Origin: Phycisphaeraceae bacterium
GTDB taxonomy: Bacteria > Planctomycetota > Phycisphaerae > Phycisphaerales > UBA1924
NCBI GenBank assembly: GCA_019636495.1
Contig: JAHBXL010000003.1
Coordinates: forward strand, 124,001 to 188,000
Length of the DNA stretch: 64,000 nucleotides
Reading direction: 5' to 3'
Part shown: in pieces, positions 1 to 8,874 of the stretch
Position numbering within the stretch: the first letter of the stretch is position 1
Layout of the letters: every line of letters starts with the position of its first letter
Made by a program: the position numbers and the translations under genes
The notes under the pieces: generated by a model
The model's input: only the letters and a program-made list of their open reading frames with translations
The model's database searches: none
Told to the model about the DNA's origin: nothing

Positions 1-140
1 GAATTGCAGTAGGGCACACCAGGATTGCCTACTGGGCGACCCCAATGCGCTGTATCTTGGGGCGATCGACCATCTGCACGCGGTCTGCGAGATGGGGACG
101 GTCTGGGTGTTCCTTTCTTTGGGCACCCGTGGAGGGTGAC

Positions 141-998
141 ATGCATCGCAGTTCAGGATCAGGCAACTCGGCGCATTCGCGATCGGTGCGGGGCATCCGC
201 TGCCGCGGCTTCACGCTCATCGAACTGTTGATCGTCATTGTCATCATCGCGCTGCTGGTCTCGCTGCTGCTGCCCGCACTGCGCGGCGCACGGGCCCAGG
301 CGCGGACCATGACCTGCCTTGCCAACCAGCGGAGCATGGGCCAGGGCTTCGTGCTCTATGCGGGCGACTTCAGGGATGCGACCATCAGTTCGTGGACGAA
401 CTCGTTCGAGATCCCCTCGAGTTGGGTCGATTGGCCGCAGACCGAGGCCGGCCAGCGCCTGACCGAGGCGCAACTGGCGGCACAGACCAGCGTGGATGCG
501 CACGTGCTCGGCGTACGCCGCGGCGCGATGTTCCAGTATGTCAACGACCACCGCGCGTACAAGTGCCCATCGGATGTGCGCGACCGCTTCCGGCCCAACG
601 CCGTGTCGCGGCTGGCGTGGGTGACGTACTCGATGCCCAACTTTCTCGGCGGGCCCGACCAGTGGGAATCGCAGATCGGCTCCGGCCCGCGCGCGGTGCG
701 CAGGCTCGACCAGTTGTGGCGGAGTTCCGAGCACTTCGCTTTCCTCGAAGAGTCCGACCCGCGCGGGCTCAACATGAACTCCTGGGTCCTGTACATCAAC
801 CCGCAGCAGTGGATCGACCCGCTCACCGTCTGGCACGATGACAAGGGCACCATCGCCTTTACCGATGGCAGCGCACGAATCCACACCTGGAAGGACCGAC
901 GCACGATCAACATGAGCCGCCTCCAGCAGTTCGGCCAGCCCGCGGCCGGAAACCCCGACTATCTGTGGCTGCGCGAGCGGTGGTGGCGAAGGTCGTGA
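141..998 (+). CDS. Prepilin-type pseudopilin with H-X9-DG tail
   Basis: Type II secretion/type IV pilin-like protein of 285 residues. A basic leader ends at Gly23 and is followed by Phe24-Thr-Leu-Ile-Glu28, the class III signal cleaved and N-methylated by prepilin peptidase, then one hydrophobic helix (about residues 24-48). Near the C-terminus a His and an Asp-Gly are separated by exactly nine residues (His in VWHDDKG, DG in FTDGS), the H-X9-DG motif common in planctomycete pseudopilins. The start at 141 is preceded by GGAGGG; an in-frame start at 45 would put a poor leader in front. Such proteins occur in large paralogous families; the exact substrate or filament is unknown. No other secretion gene is adjacent. 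Confidence 0.9.
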   Translation: MHRSSGSGNSAHSRSVRGIRCRGFTLIELLIVIVIIALLVSLLLPALRGARAQARTMTCLANQRSMGQGFVLYAGDFRDATISSWTNSFEIPSSWVDWPQTEAGQRLTEAQLAAQTSVDAHVLGVRRGAMFQYVNDHRAYKCPSDVRDRFRPNAVSRLAWVTYSMPNFLGGPDQWESQIGSGPRAVRRLDQLWRSSEHFAFLEESDPRGLNMNSWVLYINPQQWIDPLTVWHDDKGTIAFTDGSARIHTWKDRRTINMSRLQQFGQPAAGNPDYLWLRERWWRRS

Positions 999-1167
999 AC
1001 GGCCCGCACACACCATTCAGACGGATCGCCGCAGAATCCCGTGCTCTTGGGTACCTCGCCACTCCATGGCGAAGGTCGCTTGGCACTCAAGTTTGAGCGG
1101 CATTCCGTATCCGCCACCCGAAGCAAACTGGTCATTGGCCGCTCGCCCCTTGGGCGCTCGGTCCTTG

Positions 1168-1188
1168 CGAGTGGCATTCAGCCACTCG
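1168..1188. terminator. Bidirectional terminator-like hairpin
   Basis: Perfect 8-bp stem CGAGTGGC / GCCACTCG around the loop ATTCA. It lies between the convergent ends of the pseudopilin and transaldolase genes, five bases from the transaldolase stop. There is no strong T-run, so its efficiency is unsure. Confidence 0.5.
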
Positions 1189-1192
1189 ACCC

Positions 1193-1840
1193 TCACCCCC
1201 CGAATGCCTTCTTGTAATCCTCGACAAACTTCTTGAGCCCCGAGTCGGTCAGCGGGTGGCTCAGCACCTGCTTGATGACCGACATCGGTACCGTGCTCAC
1301 ATCCGCGCCGGCCAGCGCGCAGTCCACCATGTGCTTGGGGTGGCGGATTGATGCCGCGAGGATCTTGGTCGGGAATCCGTAGTTGTCGTAGATCTGCCGG
1401 ATCTTGTGGATCAGGTCCATCCCGTCCTCGGAGACATCATCGAGCCGGCCGATGAACGGGCTGACCAGGAACGCGCCGGCCTTGGCGACCATCAGCGCTT
1501 GCAGCGGCTGGAAGCACAGCGTCATGTTCGTCTTCACGCCCTTGTCCGACAGCGTCTTGCACGCGCGCAGGCCGTCGACCGTGATCGGGAGTTTAATCAC
1601 GATGTTCTCGGCGATCTTCCGCAGCGGCTCGGCCTCGCTCATCATGCCGTCGTAGTCTGTCGCGACGACCTCGGCCGAGACCGGGCCCTTCACGAACTCG
1701 CAGATCTCCGCCAGCCGCTTGGCATACGGCACCTTCTCCTTGGCGATCAGCGACGGATTCGTCGTCACTCCATCCAGCACGCCCAAGGCCGCGGCCTGCT
1801 TGATCTCGTCGAGGTTCGCCGTATCGATGTACAGGTCCAT
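1193..1840 (-). CDS. fsa: Transaldolase / fructose-6-phosphate aldolase family
   Basis: Small transaldolase-type enzyme (215 residues, the usual size of the TalC/FSA subfamily), a cytosolic TIM barrel of the pentose phosphate area. The N-terminal MDLYIDTANLDEIK, the GVTTNPSL loop at about 24-31 and the Schiff-base Lys83 in NIVIKLPIT are all present, as are the AGAFLVSPFIGRLDD and KILAASIRHP segments. The start at 1840 matches the canonical first residues; 29 more in-frame codons upstream are proline/arginine-rich and not family-like. Whether it acts as transaldolase or as F6P aldolase cannot be told from the sequence. It stands alone, convergent with the pseudopilin gene. Confidence 0.93.
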   Translation of the reverse strand: MDLYIDTANLDEIKQAAALGVLDGVTTNPSLIAKEKVPYAKRLAEICEFVKGPVSAEVVATDYDGMMSEAEPLRKIAENIVIKLPITVDGLRACKTLSDKGVKTNMTLCFQPLQALMVAKAGAFLVSPFIGRLDDVSEDGMDLIHKIRQIYDNYGFPTKILAASIRHPKHMVDCALAGADVSTVPMSVIKQVLSHPLTDSGLKKFVEDYKKAFGG

Positions 1841-2116
1841 GGTGCGTGGCTCCGGTTCGAAAGGTGGAGGCGGGCGGAAAAGCCGGCGGTTGGTGTGCTT
1901 GCGAGGAAAGCAGGGCCGAGAACCCATCCGCCGCGGCGGACGGCGGCCTTCAACGGCATGATCCTAGCGTGGGAACTGGCATTGCCGGAAAGCCGGTGAA
2001 CACTTGCGGCCAGTGGAACGGCCAGCCTGGCGCGCCCACCATTGCGGGTGCTGGGTTCGTGCGGCACGGGGTTCGCGGCGGGCGGGCGGGAAGGCGGCGG
2101 GAAAACGAGGTGGCCC

Positions 2117-2587
2117 ATGCGCGGATTGGACGTTCGAACAGAGCGGTACGGCAGCGCGGATGGACCGGTCATCGCGCGCGTGATGGGCGATGTCGGCGTG
2201 AACAACGCCGACCGGCTGGCCACCCTGCTGCGCGACGTGCTGGCGATCAAGCCGCGGCTGATCGTGCTTGACCTCTCGGAGACCTCGGGAGTCGGCAGCA
2301 TGGCGCTGGGTGTGCTGGTGCAGTTCAGCAAAGTCTGCAAGCGCGACGGGCTTCGCTTGCGCATCGCCGCGCCGTCGCAGTCGGCGCTGCAGGGCATCCT
2401 GCTCTCGCGTCTGGACTCCGTGCTCGAGGTCTTCGCGACGCTCGACGACGCCTTGGACGGGGAGAGCGCGTGCAACGGCCCGGTGCGCATGGCGGGCGGC
2501 AAGCCGGCCAGCGGCACGGGAACAATGACCGGCACCGTCCCGACTTCGGGCGAGTGGCAGCCGCCGCCTAGCGCGCGGCCTGCGTGA
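2117..2587 (+). CDS. STAS-domain protein (anti-anti-sigma-like)
   Basis: 156 residues; residues about 5-105 form a STAS domain of the SpoIIAA type, with the central LIVLDLSETSGVGSMALGVL strand-loop-helix. The loop that normally carries the phosphorylated Ser (DSSG in SpoIIAA) reads GSMAL (about residues 60-64), so the usual second Ser is Met; phospho-regulation by a kinase may be altered. The last 45 residues are low-complexity Gly/Pro/Thr. The start at 2117 has GAGGTGG upstream. The family usually works in partner-switching with a serine kinase and a PP2C phosphatase; a SpoIIE-type phosphatase is present at 36.7-38.1 kb, but a link is only inference. Confidence 0.75.
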   Translation: MRGLDVRTERYGSADGPVIARVMGDVGVNNADRLATLLRDVLAIKPRLIVLDLSETSGVGSMALGVLVQFSKVCKRDGLRLRIAAPSQSALQGILLSRLDSVLEVFATLDDALDGESACNGPVRMAGGKPASGTGTMTGTVPTSGEWQPPPSARPA

Positions 2588-2810
2588 GTTCGCGCTCGGC
2601 CTGGGCCCAATCGCTCGCCGCATCGCCGGGCTTGCCGGCGCGGCTGCGCGTTTGGTAGATCTCGAATGCGCGGGCACGGATTTGCTCGATCGGCGGCCGC
2701 GCAGGCCGCGCCGGCGCAGCGTGCGACACCGCAGGGGGTTTGACTTCGGCGTTGATGCCGGCGGCAGGCACGGCCGTCGCGGTCTTGCGCGGTGCGCTGG
2801 TTCTGGCCAT
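2568..2810 (-). CDS. DUF2934 domain small protein
   Basis: 80-residue protein. Residues about 44-76 (IRARAFEIYQTRSRAG ... DWAQAEREL) match the DUF2934 pattern of an Arg-Ala-Tyr/Phe-Glu-Ile helix followed by Asp-Trp-x2-Ala-Glu. The first 40 residues are Pro/Ala-rich and probably disordered. The start at 2810 has GAGGAG upstream. The 3' end overlaps the STAS gene by 20 bases, tail to tail. Function is unknown; the family is common in planctomycetes and proteobacteria. Confidence 0.72.
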   Translation of the reverse strand: MARTSAPRKTATAVPAAGINAEVKPPAVSHAAPARPARPPIEQIRARAFEIYQTRSRAGKPGDAASDWAQAERELTQAAR

Positions 2811-3041
2811 TGGTCCGCTCCTCGCGTTTGTCTGTTGCCGCCATGCATCGCCTCGCCGCGGCATGCAGGCCGGCAGAGATTGATCCCTACTCCGAGGATT
2901 GTTGACCCGCGCAGGGACTCCGCCAACCTGCCGCGGTTGAATTTCGAACAGCGGTGCGAACCCGAATCGGGGCACTTCCCCCGCCGCATTGACAGAAACT
3001 TCACGGTAATCTGCCCACTCTCCGGGCGATGGAGAACACCC

Positions 3042-3602
3042 ATGAACGACGAAGTCCGCCGGATCGAGTCGGAAATCAGCGCGCTGCGCAGGCAGTTGGT
3101 CGAGGCGCGAAAGGCCGCTGCGGCGATGCCGGTGCGGGATTACGTGCTGCGGTCCGTGGACGGCGCAGAGGTACGGCTTTCGGATCTCTTCGGCAACAAG
3201 CCGGACCTGATCCTTGTGCACAACATGGGCCGCAAGTGCCCCTACTGCACGCTCTGGGCCGACGGGTTCGTGGGATTCGCCAGGCACATCGGGAACCGAG
3301 CGGGGTTCGCACTCTGCTCGGCCGATGAGCCCGAGGTGGCGCGCGAGTTCGCCGCTTCGCGCGGCTGGCCCTACCGCGTGGTCAGCGGCCATGGCAGTTC
3401 GTTCGCGCACGACATGGGCTTCGAGCCCAAGCCCGGAGAGCCGTGGCCCGGCGTTTCGACGTTCCGGCGCGCGGGCGATGGGTCGATCACCCGCATCGGC
3501 GCGGCATCTTTCGGACCCGGCGACGAGTTCTGCTCCATCTGGCACATGCTCGACCTTCTGCGTGACGGCGCGGCGGGCTGGGAGCCGAAGTACTCGTATT
3601 GA
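3042..3602 (+). CDS. DUF899-family thioredoxin-like protein
   Basis: 186 residues with a thioredoxin fold typical of DUF899. After an N-terminal coiled-coil-like helix (about 4-27) come the peroxiredoxin-like YVLRSVDGAEVRLSDLFG and the redox motif Cys66-Pro-Tyr-Cys69 in HNMGRKCPYCTLWADG. The C-terminal part holds the GDEFCSIWHMLDLL segment, also typical. No signal peptide, so a cytosolic redox role is inferred; the substrate is unknown. It is followed after twin hairpins by the symporter gene. Confidence 0.85.
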   Translation: MNDEVRRIESEISALRRQLVEARKAAAAMPVRDYVLRSVDGAEVRLSDLFGNKPDLILVHNMGRKCPYCTLWADGFVGFARHIGNRAGFALCSADEPEVAREFAASRGWPYRVVSGHGSSFAHDMGFEPKPGEPWPGVSTFRRAGDGSITRIGAASFGPGDEFCSIWHMLDLLRDGAAGWEPKYSY

Positions 3603-3616
3603 CTGCGGTGGTGGCT

Positions 3617-3657
3617 CCGCTCTCCAGAGCGGGGCGCGCCGGTCTGGAGACCGGCGC
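3617..3657. repeat. Twin GC-rich hairpins (REP-like or terminator)
   Basis: Two back-to-back inverted repeats: CCGCTCT-CC-AGAGCGG at 3617-3632 and GCGCCGGTCT-GG-AGACCGGCGC at 3636-3657. Both stems are perfect and share CTCCAG/CTGGAG centres, so they look like a pair from one repeat family. They fill the gap between the DUF899 and symporter genes; termination or REP-type repeat are both possible. Confidence 0.5.
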
Positions 3658-3681
3658 CACCCGGAAACTCGGAGCGCACGG

Positions 3682-5322
3682 ATGACGCTCGCGGCAGCAT
3701 TCACGAACCTCGACTGGGTCGTCGTCGCGTTGTACTTCGTGCTTCTCGCGGGAACCGGCTGGGTCTTCTCGCTTCGCAAGGTCACCAGCGACCGCGAGTA
3801 CTTTCTCGGCGAACGCAACGCGCCGGTGTGGGCGGTGGCGGTGTCGATTCTCGCGACCGCGCTCTCGGCCGCGACGTTTGTCGGCGCGCCGATGGAGTCC
3901 TACACCGGCGATCTTACCTACATCTCCACCAGCATCGGGCCGATCGTCGCGGCGTTCATCATCGCGGCATTCTTCGTGCCGGTGTACTACCGCTTCAACG
4001 TCACCACGGTGTACCAGTTGCTGGAGCGACGATTCGGCGCGGTAGCGCGCGGCGCGGCGAGTTGGACGTTCATGATCGGCCGCGTCTTCGCCAGCGGCGC
4101 ACGCATCTACATCGCCGCGATCCCGCTGACGATGATCCTCTACGGCGACCTGCACGCCGATCGCGGCGCGATGCTCGTCGCCATCGCTCTGATCATGGCG
4201 GCGGGCATCGGTTACACGCTCGTCGGCGGCATGCGCAGCATCATCTGGACAGACGTGATCCAGACGGTGGTGTTCGTCGGCGCTGCGGCGGTGTCGGTGT
4301 GGGTGCTGTGGGGGATCATCGACCGGCCGATGAGCGAGGTGCTCAGCGCATTGCGCGATCCGGCGCCGGGTGCGGGGGCGCCGTCGAAACTGACCGTGCT
4401 GCGGACCGGAGTCGATGCCGGCGCGCCGCGGCTTGGCTTCGATCTGTCGCAGTCCTACACGCTGCTCACCGCGCTCACGGGCTTCATGCTGCTCAACCTC
4501 GCCGCACTCGGAACCGATCAGGATCTGGCGCAGCGGATGCTGTCGTGCAAGTCCGCCGCGAAGGGCGCGCAGTCCGTCATCCTCTCGCAACTCATCACCG
4601 TGCCCGTGGTGCTGCTGTTCCTCTTGATCGGCCTGTTGCTGTTCATCGTGAACAAGCGGCCCGATCTGGTCGCGCCCCCGGCGTACGAGGTCGCGGCGGG
4701 AACCAAGGTCTTCCCGCAGTTCATCCTGCAGCGCATGCCGACTGGGCTCAAGGGGCTCATGATGGCGGGGTTGTTCGCCGCGGCGCTGACGACGATCCTC
4801 TCCGCGCTCAACGCGATGTCCGCGGCGTTCGTCACCGACTTTTATCGCAAGGTCCGGCCCGCGCGCGACGATGGCCACTACCTGCGTGTCAGTCGATGGG
4901 CCGTCGTCGGGTGGGGCGTGATCGTCGGCGCGTTCGCCATGCTCTGCGTCGCCTGGCACGAGGGCTCGGGCGAAACGCTGATCCAGTTCGCGCTCAAGGT
5001 CATGATCTTCGCCTACGCGGGGCTGGTGGGCGTGTTCTTCTGCGCCATCTTCACCCGGCGCGGATCGGCGTGCAGCGTGATCGCCGCGCTGGCAGTCGGC
5101 GCCGCGGCGGTCCTGCTGCTCGAACCTCTTCTGTTCTCGAAATGGGCAGCGCACGTGCCCATCTGGTCGGACGCGGGCACGAACACCGCACGGACCCTTG
5201 CCGATGTGACCATCGCTTTCCCGTGGCGGATGACCATCGCCGCGGCGTGCGCGTTCGGCGTGTGCGTGATCGGGAACGGGAAGCCGGCGGTCGATCAAAC
5301 TGGCGGAGCGTGTCAGCGGTGA
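3682..5322 (+). CDS. Sodium:solute symporter (SSS family)
   Basis: Inner-membrane secondary transporter of the SSS/SSF family, 546 residues, with about 13 hydrophobic segments from residue 8 onward. Family hallmarks seen are YFLGERNAPVWAVAVSILATALSAATF (helix with the sodium-site region, about 40-66), the RRFGAVARG loop after YQLLE, GGMRSIIWTDVIQ, and the late GLKGLMMAGLFAAALTTILSALNAMSAAFVTDFYRK segment. The start at 3682 has GGAG upstream. Substrate cannot be called; planctomycete members often take up sugars or sialic-acid-like compounds. No catabolic genes flank it. Confidence 0.88.
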   Translation: MTLAAAFTNLDWVVVALYFVLLAGTGWVFSLRKVTSDREYFLGERNAPVWAVAVSILATALSAATFVGAPMESYTGDLTYISTSIGPIVAAFIIAAFFVPVYYRFNVTTVYQLLERRFGAVARGAASWTFMIGRVFASGARIYIAAIPLTMILYGDLHADRGAMLVAIALIMAAGIGYTLVGGMRSIIWTDVIQTVVFVGAAAVSVWVLWGIIDRPMSEVLSALRDPAPGAGAPSKLTVLRTGVDAGAPRLGFDLSQSYTLLTALTGFMLLNLAALGTDQDLAQRMLSCKSAAKGAQSVILSQLITVPVVLLFLLIGLLLFIVNKRPDLVAPPAYEVAAGTKVFPQFILQRMPTGLKGLMMAGLFAAALTTILSALNAMSAAFVTDFYRKVRPARDDGHYLRVSRWAVVGWGVIVGAFAMLCVAWHEGSGETLIQFALKVMIFAYAGLVGVFFCAIFTRRGSACSVIAALAVGAAAVLLLEPLLFSKWAAHVPIWSDAGTNTARTLADVTIAFPWRMTIAAACAFGVCVIGNGKPAVDQTGGACQR

Positions 5323-5388
5323 GCGGCGACCATCGGCCATGACTCGCAGTGCATTGTCCGCCATGAGCACCCCGCCAACGATCCGCCT

Positions 5389-5922
5389 ATGGACTGGGAC
5401 ATTGTTCTCGGCTGCCTCTTCATCTTCGTCGCGCGGCTCGGCGATGTCTCGCTCGACACGCTCCGCGTGGTCATGGTCATCCGCGGCAACCGTTTCTGGG
5501 CGTGGGCGCTCGGGTTCGTGCAGGTGCTCATCTGGGTCCTGGCCCTCAGCACCGTCTTCAAGAATCTCGATAAGCCGCTCTACGCGGTGTCCTACGCCTT
5601 CGGCTTTGCCTGCGGGAACTTCCTGGGCATCACCATCGAGAACTGGCTGGCGCACGGCGAGCAGGTCATCCGCGTGTTCACGCGGCAGGGCGATTCGCTC
5701 GCGGCCCGGCTCCGCGGGCACGGCTATCGCGTGACGGTCTTCGACGGGCGCGGGCGCGATGGGCCGGTGTGGCTGCTGTACATCGAGGCGACGCGCCGGC
5801 AGATCAAGGACGTCGCGCGGCTCGCAAGATCGATGGACCCGACGTGCTTCTACGTTATCGAGGATGTGCGGGCCGTCTCGACTCCTGTCGCCGTGACCAG
5901 CACGACGCCGATCTCGCCGTAA
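5389..5922 (+). CDS. UPF0316 / DUF2179 membrane protein
   Basis: 177 residues. Three transmembrane segments in the first 90 residues (VLGCLFIFVARLGDVSLDTLRVV; FWAWALGFVQVLIWVLALS; YAVSYAFGFACGNFLGI) and then a soluble domain starting at GEQVIRVFTRQGDSLAARLR, the arrangement of the UPF0316 family (DUF5698 plus DUF2179). The soluble part is an alpha/beta module also found in YitT-type proteins. Role unknown. The start at 5389 gives the usual short N-terminus. Confidence 0.85.
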   Translation: MDWDIVLGCLFIFVARLGDVSLDTLRVVMVIRGNRFWAWALGFVQVLIWVLALSTVFKNLDKPLYAVSYAFGFACGNFLGITIENWLAHGEQVIRVFTRQGDSLAARLRGHGYRVTVFDGRGRDGPVWLLYIEATRRQIKDVARLARSMDPTCFYVIEDVRAVSTPVAVTSTTPISP

Positions 5923-5931
5923 GCCATCGCG

Positions 5932-7164
5932 TCACCTGCCGCGAAGAACGGCCGGATCGATCGCGAACAGCCAAACGTGGCTCGGGATACCGTCTTTCAG
6001 GTCGTTGTCGCTGGTCACGATGAGCAGTTTGCGACCATCGGGCAGGTCGGGGCCGAAGCACAGGCCCTCGATCTTCTCGGGCATCTCGGGGCCGATCAGC
6101 CCGTGGCGCGGGTCCATGAAGTCGATGATGCGGCGCTTCCGCAGCGGCGAGACCCCCTCGGACAGCCCCACCGATGGCAGCGAGTCGATCGCGCTCACGT
6201 CGGTCGCCCCTTCAAAGTCCGCCGCGAACACCCCGCGGAAGCGGGCCTTCTCGCCCGCGCGGCCATCGCGCTCGAGCACGAGCAGCGTGCGGTCCTCGAA
6301 CGAGAGCACCTCGGAGATCCCCGCCGCGGCGGAGTTCATGGTGTAGACGAACTCGCGCATCGCGCCGGTCTCGGGGCGGACCTCCAGCACGCGGACGTTG
6401 CGTCCGACGCGTTCGCGCTCCTCGTCGAATGCGCCGTCCTGGATCAGCGGCCCTTGCAGGATGGCCCACAGCACCGCACCGTCATCGGATATCGCAAGGC
6501 CCTCAAAGCCGCGGTTGGGCTGGCGGCCGCGCGTGTTGTAGGGCGGCATCTCTCGCTCGGGGTCGCCATCGGGCGTGGCGATCCGGAACTTCTCGGGCGG
6601 GGCGATCCGGCGCAGGTGCCTGCCGGACATGTCGAACTCATCGATCCACGGGCCGTACTCCTCGCTGAGCCACAGCGTGCCGGACGGGGAAGTTCCCACG
6701 CCTTCGGGGTCGAGCCGCAGGCCGGATTTCTGGTCGTTTCGGTTGTAGTTGCCCGTGTTGCCCCAGAACGGCCGCCCGTCCGAGGTCGTAAGCATGATGG
6801 TCTCAACGAGTCTGAATGCCGCTTCGGGTGTGCGCGGCCGGCGGTCTGTCGTGGGCCGGTCGGCGGGAAGATCGATCTCGACAATGTGCACACGACAGCG
6901 GAACGCGCTTGCGCCATCACCCGGGCCGCGGTCGCTCGCGACGATGTAGCGGTTCCCCTGCCCTGTCCAGGCGATGGCCGAGCCCCAGCCGCCGAAGCGG
7001 TCGTGCGGGATGTTGTTGCCGATCAGGTTGTCCAACCCCGAGAGGTCGCTTGCCTGGGCGGAGACTTCGCAACGGGCGATCAGTTCGACGCCGGGCTGCA
7101 CGGCCAATGCCGCCGCAAACGCGGCGTGGACAACCGCCAAACCGATTCCGATCGAGTGGATCAT
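5932..7164 (-). CDS. Secreted esterase-like phytase-family protein
   Basis: 410 residues with a signal peptide (MIHSIGIGLAVVHAAFAAALAVQ). The mature part looks like the phytase-like/esterase-like beta-propeller family (PF13449-type): LDNLIGNNIPHDRFGGWGSAIAW, IVASDRGPGDG, SEEYGPWIDEFDMSGRHLRRI, RGFEGLAISDDGAVLWAILQGPLIQDG and KIEGLCFGPDLPDGRKLLIVTSDND. The start at 7164 has GGAGGA eight bases upstream. Substrate unknown; such proteins are predicted extracytoplasmic hydrolases. Convergent with the UPF0316 gene. Confidence 0.82.
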   Translation of the reverse strand: MIHSIGIGLAVVHAAFAAALAVQPGVELIARCEVSAQASDLSGLDNLIGNNIPHDRFGGWGSAIAWTGQGNRYIVASDRGPGDGASAFRCRVHIVEIDLPADRPTTDRRPRTPEAAFRLVETIMLTTSDGRPFWGNTGNYNRNDQKSGLRLDPEGVGTSPSGTLWLSEEYGPWIDEFDMSGRHLRRIAPPEKFRIATPDGDPEREMPPYNTRGRQPNRGFEGLAISDDGAVLWAILQGPLIQDGAFDEERERVGRNVRVLEVRPETGAMREFVYTMNSAAAGISEVLSFEDRTLLVLERDGRAGEKARFRGVFAADFEGATDVSAIDSLPSVGLSEGVSPLRKRRIIDFMDPRHGLIGPEMPEKIEGLCFGPDLPDGRKLLIVTSDNDLKDGIPSHVWLFAIDPAVLRGR

Positions 7165-7308
7165 GCCGTCCTCCGATGTTTGGATCGCGTGAAGGATTGA
7201 TGCGGGCCACGCCCGGGGAAAGTCGCGGACCATCAAGAGTGCGCCAAGCCGGTGCGGTCGCGGCCGCGCCCTACGCTTTGGCTCACTTCCGCACCCGCGG
7301 GGAGGGGG

Positions 7309-8784
7309 ATGGAGTTCCGTTCAGCCATGGGGTCCAAGAACGCGCAGCCCGTGACCGGCGTCGAAGCCCTGAAGCAGTTCAACTGGGAGCCGCAACCCGC
7401 GGCATGGAGACTGGTCAACGAACTGGTGAACGACTTTCTCTCGCGGTGCCCCGGCGCGGCAAATGTCGCCTCGCGCATGAAGCACGAGACCGCCACGCGA
7501 TTCGTGGACTGGGTCGATCACATGATCGTGCCGCGGAGCGATGCCCTCAAGGCGCGGCTCAGGGAGGTCGGGTACATCCGCAAGGCGATGCCCGGTGCGC
7601 CCGAGTGCTACCTGAACGACAAGGGCATTTTTCCCGCGATCATTCTTGTGGGCGGCAAGACGTCGCGCGTGGCGATCAAGGTTGAGTCGGTGTGCGACTT
7701 CCTGACGGCTTGGCACATCGCCGACGATCCGACCATTTCCGAGGACGACATCGAGGGCGACCCGCTCTGCCAGATTCGCAAGGCCGTGGCCTTCAAGGCC
7801 GACAACGCCGAGATGTGGGTGATCGAACGGCACGGCGCGCTCGGATTCGCCGCGCCCGACCTCGATCCCGACAAGGCCGTGAACACGCTCAAGCATTATG
7901 AGATCTTCCGTCGCCGCGCGCGAGACTGGGACGATGACGACATCGGCTACGACCACACCGAGGCCATCGTCGCCGCGGCGGTGAAGGACCTCGGGCCCGA
8001 CCTTGCGTGCGACCTGTTCTTTGCGGCGGAGCGCGAGTATTGGCAGCGGAAGAACAAGGCCGCGCAGATTCAGAAGGCGCGGCAGGACCGTTTGGGCCTG
8101 GGCTGGGCGAACCACGACCACCACACCTACCGATCAAGCCGGCAGTACTTCAGGCGGCTGATCGCCACCTTCGAGACACTCGGATTCCGCTGCCGCGAGC
8201 GGTTCTATGCCGGTGCCGAAGCGGGCTGGGGCGCACAGGTGCTGGAGCAGCCGGTATGCGGGATCACGATCTTCGCCGATGTGGACATGAGCCCGGAGGA
8301 GATCCTTGGGGATTTCTCGCACAACGGCCTGGAGCCGCGCAGGGAGATGGGCACGGTCGGTCTGTGGTGCGGCCTGCATGGCGAGGCTCTGCTGCAGGCG
8401 GGCATGCATCACCTCGAATGCGTGTTCGATCACGAGGCGCTGCGCGACCAACTCGAAGCGGCGAACATCGAGACCATGGACCCGTTCACCAACTTCCCGT
8501 TCCTGCGGCAGGCCTTCACCGCGGGCGAGCGATGGAAGGTGAGCGAGAAGCGGCTGCTCAAACTCCTCGACTCGGGCGTGATCACCACGGCGCAGGCCGC
8601 GGTCTTTCGTGCCGAGGGCGCGGTCGGCTCGCACCTTGAGAACCTCGAACGCAACGACGGCTACAAGGGATTCAACCAGCACGGCGTGAGCGACATCATC
8701 TCGCGCACCGATCCCCGCAAACTCGCCGCGGGGAACAAGGCCGCTCAGGGTCCAACGCTCCTGCCCAAGGTCGTCGGGGCCTGA
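7309..8784 (+). CDS. Uncharacterised protein, possible duplicated VOC-like fold
   Basis: About 491 residues, soluble, no signal peptide. I do not recognise a named family. Two parts look alike: the first has FVDWVDHMIVPRSDALKARLREVGY and a later AEMWVIERHG; the second has NHDHHTYRSSRQYFRRLIATFETLGF and later CGITIFADVDMSP. Each has a His-rich strand followed by a helix ending in (L)GY/GF, as in vicinal-oxygen-chelate (glyoxalase) modules, so a metal-binding dioxygenase or isomerase fold is an inference only. GGAGG lies just upstream of 7309; a second ATG at 7327 is also possible. It sits between the divergent esterase gene and the M28 peptidase. Confidence 0.65.
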   Translation: MEFRSAMGSKNAQPVTGVEALKQFNWEPQPAAWRLVNELVNDFLSRCPGAANVASRMKHETATRFVDWVDHMIVPRSDALKARLREVGYIRKAMPGAPECYLNDKGIFPAIILVGGKTSRVAIKVESVCDFLTAWHIADDPTISEDDIEGDPLCQIRKAVAFKADNAEMWVIERHGALGFAAPDLDPDKAVNTLKHYEIFRRRARDWDDDDIGYDHTEAIVAAAVKDLGPDLACDLFFAAEREYWQRKNKAAQIQKARQDRLGLGWANHDHHTYRSSRQYFRRLIATFETLGFRCRERFYAGAEAGWGAQVLEQPVCGITIFADVDMSPEEILGDFSHNGLEPRREMGTVGLWCGLHGEALLQAGMHHLECVFDHEALRDQLEAANIETMDPFTNFPFLRQAFTAGERWKVSEKRLLKLLDSGVITTAQAAVFRAEGAVGSHLENLERNDGYKGFNQHGVSDIISRTDPRKLAAGNKAAQGPTLLPKVVGA

Positions 8785-8874
8785 TGTCGGCCTGACACTT
8801 GCAACCTTTGCCCGCCCAGCGGGTAGACCGCGCCGGGCCGCGTTCCGCTCTTTTCCCGCACACAAGGGACCAGC

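Noticed and set aside
45..140. Upstream start for the pseudopilin
   Set aside because: It would add 32 residues before the leader; GGAGGG directly precedes the ATG at 141.
2568..3818. Long minus-strand frame including the DUF2934 gene
   Set aside because: Only the last 80 codons are family-like and have a ribosome site; the rest is the mirror of the DUF899 gene.
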